33,504 nucleotides of DNA from CAYLSO01 sp964386525 (GTDB taxonomy: Bacteria; Eisenbacteria; RBG-16-71-46; DASYSL01), in NCBI GenBank assembly GCA_964386525.1, contig CAYLSO010000265.1, positions 1 through 33,504 of the forward strand, given 5' to 3'. The notes under the pieces were generated by a model. That model had not been told where the DNA came from. It saw only the letters and a list, made by a program, of their open reading frames with translations, and did not search any database. A program made the translations under genes and the position numbers. Position 1 is the stretch's first letter. Each line of letters opens with the position of its first letter. Below, in pieces: positions 28,004 to 33,504 of the stretch.

Positions 28004-29217
28004 GGGTCCTGATGGTCACGCCGCGGCCGCCGTGGCCGGCGCGCGACGGCGGGCAGATCTGCATGGGCCAGCACATCGCCCATCTGGCCGCGCATCACGA
28101 GTGCCGGCTCCTGTGCCTGACGCCGGCCGGCCGGCCGGCGCCGGAGGATCTCGCGGCCCTGGCGCCCCCCGGGCTCCTGTCCGTGGAGACGGTCGCGCAC
28201 CGGCCCGCCGCGCCGGCTCGCGCCTGGCTGGCCTCGCGGTTGAGCCGCTGGCCGGCGACCCTCTGGCGCTATCGCTCGGCGGCGCTGGTCAGGCGCGCGG
28301 CGGAGTGCGTCCGGGCCTGGCGCCCCGACGTCGCCGTTCTGGAGAACCTCCATCTGGCCTATCTTTGCGAGGCCGTGCCCGGCGTGCCGTGGGTGATCGT
28401 CCAGCAGAACGTGGAGACGCAGTTCCTGGAGAGCGTGGCGCGCACTTGCCGGCCGCCGCGGCGCTGGCTCTACGCCGCCGAGGCGCGGCGCATGCGGGCC
28501 TGCGAGCCGGCGCTGCTCAAGACGGCGCGCGCCCTCGTGGCGCTGCAGGAACAAGAGGCCGACTGGATGCGCGCGCGCGTCCCGGGCGTGCCGGTGCGGG
28601 TGGTGCCCATCGGCGTGCCCGACGCGCCGCCGACGGCGCCGCCCGCCGGTGGGCGGCGTGGCTTCCTGCTGGTCGGGTCGCTCGAGTGGCTGCCCAACCG
28701 CGACGCGGCGGCGTGGCTCCTGCGGGCGGTGTGGCCGCGCGTGCGCGAGCGGGCGCCGCACGCCGAGCTCACCGTCGTCGGTCGCGGAGCGGTGAGCGGC
28801 GCGGTGGCGGGGGAGGCCGCGGGCGTGACCTGGCTCGGGGAGGTGCCCGACGTGGGCCCGCATCTGGCGCGGGCGCGGGCCTTGTTGGTGCCGCTGCGCG
28901 CCGGCGCCGGATTGCGCGTCAAGATCCTCGAGGCCCTCGGCGCGGGCACTCCGGCCGTCACCACGCCGGAAGGGCTGGGGGCGCTGCCGGCGCGCTCCGG
29001 CGAGCACCTGCTGGTCGCGGCCGGCGAAGCCGAGTTCGTGGCGGCCGTCCTGGCGCTCGACGCCGACCCGGGGTTGGCCGCGCGCCTGGGCGAGAGCGGC
29101 CGCGTCTGGGTGCGCGAGCACTACAGCCTGCGCGCCGTGGGCGAGGGATTGGAGGGGGCGCTGGCCGCGGCGGTCGCCGCGCCGGCCCCCGCGTACGACC
29201 TGCCGCCTCCGGCCTAG
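28000..29217 (+). CDS. GT-B fold glycosyltransferase (family 4/1 type)
   Basis: The predicted product has 405 residues from GTG 28000. The N-terminus VLMVTPRPPWPARDGGQICMGQHIAHLA is the usual acceptor-domain start. VIVQQNVETQFLE, a long arginine-rich middle and FLLVGSLEWLPNRDAAAWLL follow, and the donor site is VPLRAGAGLRVKILEALGAGTPAVTTPEGLGAL. It resembles the sugar transferases annotated with exosortase-linked or colanic-type loci. Specificity is unknown. It is the last gene of the long plus-strand run and converges on the minus-strand methyltransferase gene with only 30 bases between stops. Confidence 0.88.
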   Translation: MRVLMVTPRPPWPARDGGQICMGQHIAHLAAHHECRLLCLTPAGRPAPEDLAALAPPGLLSVETVAHRPAAPARAWLASRLSRWPATLWRYRSAALVRRAAECVRAWRPDVAVLENLHLAYLCEAVPGVPWVIVQQNVETQFLESVARTCRPPRRWLYAAEARRMRACEPALLKTARALVALQEQEADWMRARVPGVPVRVVPIGVPDAPPTAPPAGGRRGFLLVGSLEWLPNRDAAAWLLRAVWPRVRERAPHAELTVVGRGAVSGAVAGEAAGVTWLGEVPDVGPHLARARALLVPLRAGAGLRVKILEALGAGTPAVTTPEGLGALPARSGEHLLVAAGEAEFVAAVLALDADPGLAARLGESGRVWVREHYSLRAVGEGLEGALAAAVAAPAPAYDLPPPA

Positions 29218-29247
29218 CTCTCCGGGGTCGATCGGCGGAGGTCCCGC

Positions 29248-30267
29248 TCAGCAGCGACCGGCCGAGGAGCCGCGCGCGATAAACCAGGCGTTCGCCGTCG
29301 CCAGGGTCTCTGCGGCCTTCCCGGCGAACCTGCCGTCGATCCGCATCCCGATCCGGATCTCCTCGAGGCCCCGGGGGTCGATCTCGGGTTCCGTCTCCAG
29401 GATGGCCAGGCCCGCCCCCTCGATCAAGGAGGCGATATCATCCACCCGGAGCCGGTTATGGCAATTGAATCTACACCCCGCGAGCCTCGCCCATCGCTCC
29501 TCCGGCCACTGCAGGAAGTGCACGCCCGATATCGTCGCGTCCGAGTGGGAGAAGTGGTCGGAGAAGTCGACCACGTGGACGAACAACCCCGCCGGTCTGA
29601 GGACCCTGCGGCTCTCCCGGAGGATCCCCGTCAGCGTCCCGAGCGGGATGTGTTCCAGCACGCTCCGCGAGACGTGAAGGTCGACCGACTGATCGGCCAA
29701 CGCGAGCCCGGCCGCGTCCGCGGGGGCGACACAGCGGATGGGAAGCTCGCCCACCACTGCGGAACGCAGTCGCGGCAGCGCGAGGAGCCGCCCCAGCCGT
29801 GCGTCGAGCTGCGCCGGGTCCGCGTAGGAACCCAGAAGATTGACGACAACGGCGCGATGATCGCGGAAGAAATCCAGATCGGCGCCCAGCAGTTCATCCT
29901 TCAACTGGGCGTGCAAGTCAACGGTCGTGACGCTCGCCGCGCCGGCCAACCACAACCCGAGCGCAATCGTCAGTCGTCTGCCTGTACCCACCTCGAGGAC
30001 GTCGGCACCGTCGATCACCGGCCCCCAGGTGCGCGCCGCGGCCAGAATCCGCGCGGTCGACAAGAGATGTTCGCCGGGGTCCATCCGCCGGTACTCGCCG
30101 AAGCGTCGCTGGAGAGTCCAGTAGAGTTCATCGCCGAACGCCCGGGGGAGCCGGGCGATCAGCCGTTGGATCTGAGCCTTGCGCTGCCATCGCATGCGGC
30201 CGGGTCCCGCCAGGTCGGGGTCGGTATCGCAGGCTCCGCCGCGGCCAGGCGTTTCGGGGTTCGCCAT
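29248..30267 (-). CDS. SAM-dependent methyltransferase, class I
   Basis: The predicted product has 339 residues on the minus strand. ADVLEVGTGRRLTIALGLWLAGA forms the SAM loop. VDLHVSRSVLEHIPLGTLTGILRESRRVLRPAGLFVHVVDFSDHF is the motif IV-VI region of family 11-type enzymes. The first 24 residues (MANPETPGRGGACDTD...) are poorly conserved-looking, and an internal ATG at 30195 (MRWQRKAQI) is an alternative start. Neither start has a clear ribosome site. It is separated by 234 featureless bases from the next minus-strand gene. A role in polymer modification is guessed from location. Confidence 0.82.
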   Translation of the reverse strand: MANPETPGRGGACDTDPDLAGPGRMRWQRKAQIQRLIARLPRAFGDELYWTLQRRFGEYRRMDPGEHLLSTARILAAARTWGPVIDGADVLEVGTGRRLTIALGLWLAGAASVTTVDLHAQLKDELLGADLDFFRDHRAVVVNLLGSYADPAQLDARLGRLLALPRLRSAVVGELPIRCVAPADAAGLALADQSVDLHVSRSVLEHIPLGTLTGILRESRRVLRPAGLFVHVVDFSDHFSHSDATISGVHFLQWPEERWARLAGCRFNCHNRLRVDDIASLIEGAGLAILETEPEIDPRGLEEIRIGMRIDGRFAGKAAETLATANAWFIARGSSAGRC

Positions 30268-30501
30268 GCGGGCAGGAGGCCAGGTGATTCGGAACCAGGA
30301 AGAGGGTAACAGAGGAGGGTCGCGCCACGCAGGGTTTTTGCCACCGTCGCGCCCGGTCCGCGCGGCGGAAGACGAAGGTCGCCCGCCGGGGCGCGCGGGC
30401 CGGCGACCCGCGCCCGCCTGGCCAGCGGGGGAGCGGCCGCCGCTTCGCCGGGAGGGCGGACGTCCGAGCGCATCAAGTCGGATGAGCCCGCTTCCCAGTG
30501 G

Positions 30502-31290
30502 TTAGGCCAGGTTCTTCCAGTAGGCGCGCCAGGCGTAGTGCGCGTAGCACCAGATCGCGTCGGGCAGCGCCAGGCGCTCCTGCTGGCGGTACACCTTCCA
30601 CATGTGCAGCGCCGAGCGGACCTTGTTGCGCGACGCCGAGCCGCGGACCACCCGGTAGTAGGCGAGATCCTGCTGGATGCCGAGCGCCCACACGCCGCGC
30701 TTCAGGACCTCGTACCAGAGGACGAGGTCCTCGTGCTGCGGCAGGCTCGGCATGCGCAGCGGGCCGGTGCGAGTGCGGTCCAGCATGACCGTCAGGCAGC
30801 CGATGATGGTGTGCTTGAGCAAGCCCCGGTAGTCGATGCGCGCCGGCACCGTGACCGGCCGCCCGATCGGCCCGCCCCGCTCGTCGATCAGCGAGTAGCC
30901 GGCGAACGAGAACGCGGTCTGGTGGTCGAGCATGAAGCGCACCTGGACCTCAAGCTTGTGTGGCTTCCACAAGTCGTCGCTGTCGAGGAAGGCCACGAAG
31001 CGCCCACGCGCCCCGTCGAGTGCGCGATTGCGCGCCGCCGCCGCGCCGTGGTTCTCCGCCAGCCGCACGAGCCGGATGCGTGGGTCGGCCGCCGCATGGC
31101 GCTCGACGATGGCGTCGGTGCCGTCGCGGGAAGCGTCGTCCACCACGATCATTTCCCAGTCCGCGAAGCTCTGCGCCCGCACCGAGCGAATGGTCTCATC
31201 GAGGAAGCGCGCGGCGTCGTGGGCCGGGGTGATGATGGACACGGCGGGGGGCGGAGGGGAGCCGACGGCTCGCTGTTCCGACATGCGCAT
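30502..31290 (-). CDS. Family 2 glycosyltransferase, TuaG-like
   Basis: The predicted product has 262 residues. AGGAAG lies about four bases before the ATG at 31290 on the minus strand. The GT-A domain has VSIITPAHDAARFLDETI, IVVDDASRDGTDAI and the metal motif FLDSDDLW (DSD at 103-105), then PQHEDLVLWYEVLKRG near the catalytic base. The last 40 residues are Trp/Tyr-rich (YRQQERLALPDAIWCYAHYAWRAYWKN), as in teichuronic-acid TuaG-type enzymes. Together with the minus-strand methyltransferase gene it interrupts the plus-strand run. Confidence 0.88.
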   Translation of the reverse strand: MRMSEQRAVGSPPPPAVSIITPAHDAARFLDETIRSVRAQSFADWEMIVVDDASRDGTDAIVERHAAADPRIRLVRLAENHGAAAARNRALDGARGRFVAFLDSDDLWKPHKLEVQVRFMLDHQTAFSFAGYSLIDERGGPIGRPVTVPARIDYRGLLKHTIIGCLTVMLDRTRTGPLRMPSLPQHEDLVLWYEVLKRGVWALGIQQDLAYYRVVRGSASRNKVRSALHMWKVYRQQERLALPDAIWCYAHYAWRAYWKNLA

Positions 31291-31474
31291 TCGCTTCCTA
31301 TCGCTTCCGGCCGGCAGAGCCGGACCCCGAATCGACCGGGGCCGGCAGAGAAGGTGCCAGGCTCATTCTTGCCATCCGGGAGGAAAAGGCAAGATGGCGG
31401 GGTGTGACCCGGCGCCGGCCCGCCAGGGACCTCCGCCCCCGAGACGCCGTCTAGTAGGACTAAACAGAGAGGAA

Positions 31475-31520
31475 TTGGGGGGGGGTCCCGGAGAGGTTCC
31501 GGGTCGGGTCTCACCCCCAA
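31475..31520 (+). other. Nested hairpin with G9 tract
   Basis: Outer arms TTGGGGG (31475-31481) and CCCCCAA (31514-31520) enclose an inner stem CCCGGA (31487-31492) / TCCGGG (31498-31503) with loop GAGGT. The left arm is part of an unbroken run of nine Gs (31477-31485). No T-run follows on the plus strand. It might be a structured RNA element, a protein site or a phase-variable tract. Confidence 0.55.
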
Positions 31521-31621
31521 ACCGGGGCGTCGGCACGACCTGCGAACGGAGCCCCCAGAAAGCGCTTAAGACCCGGCGGACTTTGCCGATACACTGGAGA
31601 GTCGGCGTGCCGAAAAACCCT

Positions 31622-31650
31622 TTGACACACTGGCTTGGGGTGCTTACCTT
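31622..31650 (+). promoter_or_regulatory. Candidate sigma-70 promoter for the NDP-sugar epimerase gene
   Basis: A perfect TTGACA (31622-31627) is followed after 17 bases by TACCTT (31645-31650), a poor -10 but preceded by TG at 31641-31642. It is the only consensus -35 I found in the gap. The start of transcription would be near 31657, leaving a leader of about 110 bases before ATG 31768. Confidence 0.45.
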
Positions 31651-31767
31651 CGCAGTCTCGGGTGGGTACACCTCCGTCAGGACGGGTGCCCCCGTGGCCC
31701 GAGTTGCGTCCGGAACCCCGCCCCCGCCCGACTTGGTACGCAAGGGAATCGTAACCCGAGGGAGGCT

Positions 31768-32787
31768 ATGAAAGTTCTGGTCACTGGAGGTGCCGGGTTC
31801 ATCGGCTCGCATCTCGTCGAGGCCCTCATCCAGCGGGGCGACGAGGTCTGGGCTCTTGATGACCTCTCCACCGGATCCCGCGAGAATCTCGAGACCCTCC
31901 AGGACGAGCCGCGCTTCCACTTCGTCGAGGGCTCCGTGATGGACCCCGACCTGGTCCAGAAGGTGACGGACCGGGTCGATTTCGTCTATCACCTGGCCGC
32001 CGCGGTGGGGGTGAAGTTCGTCCTCGAGAATCCTCTCCGGTCCCTGTTGACCAACATCCGCGGCACGGAGAACGTGCTCGAGGCCGCACACCGCGCCAAC
32101 AACAAGCGCGTCGTGCTGTTCTCGTCCTCCGAGGTCTACGGCAAGGGGACGCAGGTGCCCTTCGTCGAGGACCAGGATCGCCTGCTGGGGCCGACGCAGG
32201 TCCTGCGCTGGTCCTATGCCACCAGCAAGTCCGTCGACGAGTACCTGGCGATGGGCTACTTCCAGGAGCGCCTTCTCCCGGTGGTGGTGGTGCGCTGCTT
32301 CAACACCTGCGGGCCGCGCCAGAGCGGCGCCTACGGCATGGTGTTGCCGCGCTTCGTGCAGCAGGCGCTGCGCGACGAGGCCATCCTGGTGTACGGCGAC
32401 GGCCAGCAGTCGCGCTGCTTCTCGCACGTCGGTGACGTGGTGCGCGGCACCCTCATGCTGGCCAACGAGCCGCGCGCCTTCGGCGAGGTGTTCAACATCG
32501 GCACCTCGGAGGAGGTCAAGGTCATCGACCTCGCCCGCAAGGTGAAAGCGGCGGCCGGCTCGCGGTCGGAGATCGAATTCGTGCCGTTCGAGAAGGTCTA
32601 CGGCGAGCGGTTCGAGGACATGCAGCGGCGCGTCCCGTCGCTCGACAAGATCCACAGCCTGGTGGGTTACCGGCCGCAGTTCTCGCTCGACGAGCTGCTC
32701 CGGGGCACCATCGAGTACTACCGAAGCCTCAGCGGGCCGGACTCCGGCCGCATGTCGGACATCCCCTCGCTGGCGGGCCGCGGCTAG
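31768..32787 (+). CDS. NAD-dependent NDP-sugar epimerase/decarboxylase (extended SDR, UXS/GalE-like)
   Basis: The predicted product has 339 residues, with a GGGAGG ribosome site just before ATG 31768. The Rossmann motif is VTGGAGFIGSHL, and the active site has SSSEVYG and YATSKSVDE. NTCGPRQSGAYGMVLPRFVQQAL and YGDGQQSRCFSHVGDVVRG are typical of the UDP-glucuronate decarboxylase and epimerase branch. UDP-glucuronate from ugd is therefore a plausible substrate, but UDP-glucose 4-epimerase activity cannot be excluded. It is a single-gene unit, with its own candidate promoter in front and a strong terminator behind. Confidence 0.85.
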   Translation: MKVLVTGGAGFIGSHLVEALIQRGDEVWALDDLSTGSRENLETLQDEPRFHFVEGSVMDPDLVQKVTDRVDFVYHLAAAVGVKFVLENPLRSLLTNIRGTENVLEAAHRANNKRVVLFSSSEVYGKGTQVPFVEDQDRLLGPTQVLRWSYATSKSVDEYLAMGYFQERLLPVVVVRCFNTCGPRQSGAYGMVLPRFVQQALRDEAILVYGDGQQSRCFSHVGDVVRGTLMLANEPRAFGEVFNIGTSEEVKVIDLARKVKAAAGSRSEIEFVPFEKVYGERFEDMQRRVPSLDKIHSLVGYRPQFSLDELLRGTIEYYRSLSGPDSGRMSDIPSLAGRG

Positions 32788-32820
32788 GGCCGCAGCCACC
32801 CCGGCGACCGCCGCAACCGA

Positions 32821-32857
32821 CTCTCCGGCCCCCGCGGGGGCCGGAGAGTTTTTGTTT
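32821..32857 (+). terminator. Perfect-palindrome intrinsic terminator
   Basis: Bases 32821-32848 form a perfect 28-base palindrome (CTCTCCGGCCCCCG and its complement), followed at once by TTTTTGTTT. This is the clearest terminator in the window. It ends the epimerase gene and insulates the WecA-like gene. Confidence 0.95.
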
Positions 32858-32892
32858 CCTGCGGATGCCGCCGGAGTGCTAAAGCTCATGCC

Positions 32893-33504
32893 GTGATCGC
32901 CACCGGACCCTGGTACGCCCCGTGGATGGGGCCCGAAGGACTGCCGCACACCGGCTGGGGAGTGGTGCTGGCCGGGGCCGCGGCCGCCGCCGTGGTGCTG
33001 CTGCTGGTCCCGCTCCTGCGCCGCATCGCCTGGTGGACCGGCTATCTCGACCATCCCGAGGCCCGCAAGCTGCACACCCACGCGACCCCGCTGCTCGGCG
33101 GGGTGGCGGTGGCGGCCGGCGTCTTCGTAGCGGCCGCCCTGGCCGTGGCGCGGATGCAGGCGCCGGTCCCGCCGGCCGCGTTCTGGTGGGCGGCGGGGGC
33201 GCTGGCCGCGCTCGCCCTCGGCCTGTGGGACGACCGCTTCGGCATGCGCCCGGGGCTCAAGCTCGCGGTGCAGTTCTGCGTGGCGGGTCTGTTCTTCCTC
33301 GGCGGCGTCTTCCCCGCCGCCGGGCTGCCGGACTGGGTCGGCGTCGCGCTCGGCCTCTTCTGGCTCGTGGCGATGATGAACGCCGTCAACTTCCTCGACA
33401 ACATGGACGGCATCGTCGGCGGCATGTCGGCCATCCTCGCCGCCGGGCTCGGCATCCTGCTCTTCTCGTGGGGCCGGCAGGCGGAGGCGCTCATCGCCTT
33501 CTCG
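32893..33504 (+). CDS. WecA/TagO/MraY-family undecaprenyl-phosphate glycosyl-1-phosphate transferase (partial, cut by window end)
   Basis: The open frame from GTG 32893 runs through the window end (204 codons, no stop). It has a hydrophobic helix after residue 17, RKLHTHATPLLGGVAVAAGV (the family's first cytoplasmic motif), LALGLWDDRFGMRPGLKLAVQF (Asp-Asp motif) and AVNFLDNMDGIVGGMS (the NFLDNxDG motif). The ribosome site is weak, so a nearby start is possible. An upstream ATG (32888) runs into a stop after one codon. WecA-type enzymes load the first sugar phosphate onto undecaprenyl phosphate, which suits a Wzx/Wzy-dependent locus. WecA rather than MraY is the better reading because no cell-wall genes are nearby. 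Confidence 0.88.
   Translation, partial: MIATGPWYAPWMGPEGLPHTGWGVVLAGAAAAAVVLLLVPLLRRIAWWTGYLDHPEARKLHTHATPLLGGVAVAAGVFVAAALAVARMQAPVPPAAFWWAAGALAALALGLWDDRFGMRPGLKLAVQFCVAGLFFLGGVFPAAGLPDWVGVALGLFWLVAMMNAVNFLDNMDGIVGGMSAILAAGLGILLFSWGRQAEALIAFS

Larger units (their letters stand above)
31291..31767. other. 477-base gene-free, structured intergenic region between divergent genes
   Basis: No credible gene lies here on either strand. The base composition is less GC-rich and lacks codon bias. I see an inverted repeat TCTTGCC (31367-31373) / GGCAAGA (31388-31394), a nested hairpin with a run of nine Gs (31475-31520), a weak stem GCCGA (31585-31589) / TCGGC (31602-31606), and a TTGACA promoter candidate at 31622. 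It should hold the start signals for the minus-strand pair (upstream of 31290) and for the plus-strand epimerase gene. The long open frames that cross it look like shadows. Confidence 0.6.

Noticed and set aside
31585..31616. Terminator-like GCCGA/TCGGC stem followed by five As
   Set aside because: On the plus strand the tail is A-rich, not T-rich, and the stem is only five base pairs. On the minus strand the geometry does not fit either.
30932..31771. Plus-strand frame crossing the GT2 gene and the intergenic region
   Set aside because: The first part is antisense to a well-supported GT2 gene. The rest has no codon bias or motifs.
31363..33081. Minus-strand frame of 572 codons covering the intergenic block and the epimerase gene
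   Set aside because: It runs opposite a clear SDR enzyme and through the terminator palindrome and has no domain. Its length is due to GC bias.

Overview
This window is high-GC bacterial DNA with tightly packed genes. GTG and TTG starts are common, and many start codons overlap the previous stop. It has two halves. Positions 1 to about 12,000 hold a nearly complete pyrimidine biosynthesis operon. Positions 13,240 to the end hold a surface-polysaccharide (O-antigen or capsule type) locus. The organism is probably a diderm, because it has a lipoprotein, a Wza-type export protein and a Wzz-type chain-length protein. The lipoprotein with an AYYNTFYSARKNF start and the Asp-Thr-Ser/Thr-Arg-rich tail resemble proteins I associate with FCB-group and neighbouring candidate phyla (Gemmatimonadota, Eisenbacteria and similar). 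That placement is inference.

Pyrimidine half: the leader at 1-237 contains a convincing PyrR RNA-binding hairpin (28-58) followed by an intrinsic terminator (103-139), which is a Bacillus-type attenuator in a very GC-rich genome. The genes follow in the order pyrR, pyrB, pyrC, carA, carB, TPR lipoprotein, pyrK, pyrD, pyrF, exported carboxypeptidase-regulatory-like protein. Together they make UMP from bicarbonate, glutamine and aspartate. pyrR reads in two frames, with one base apparently missing near 346. Two envelope-type genes are built into the operon by 4-base stop/start overlaps. A small open frame at 12,859-13,136 looks coding but also seems to have lost one base.

Polysaccharide half, 13,240-29,217 on the plus strand: two Gmd/Rmd-like sugar-nucleotide SDR enzymes, UDP-glucose 6-dehydrogenase with an odd basic tail, an RmlC-like cupin, RmlB, an SLBB export protein, a Wzz-like protein, a Wzy/WaaL-type polymerase or ligase, a Wzx flippase, a family 2 glycosyltransferase, a small methyltransferase, a decayed partial copy of that glycosyltransferase, an FkbM methyltransferase and two GT4-type glycosyltransferases. 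Two genes on the minus strand follow (29,248-31,290: methyltransferase and GT2). A 477-base gene-free, structured stretch carries a candidate promoter, and then comes an NDP-sugar epimerase or decarboxylase gene (31,768-32,787) closed by a perfect intrinsic terminator. The window ends inside a WecA/TagO-type glycosyl-1-phosphate transferase, the enzyme expected to start lipid-linked glycan assembly.

I found no rRNA, tRNA, CRISPR array, transposase or integrase. The most interesting points are the PyrR attenuator upstream of a frameshifted pyrR, the envelope lipoprotein embedded in the pyr operon, the duplicated and decayed glycosyltransferase, the histone-like repeat tail on UDP-glucose dehydrogenase, and the structured intergenic block at 31,291-31,767.
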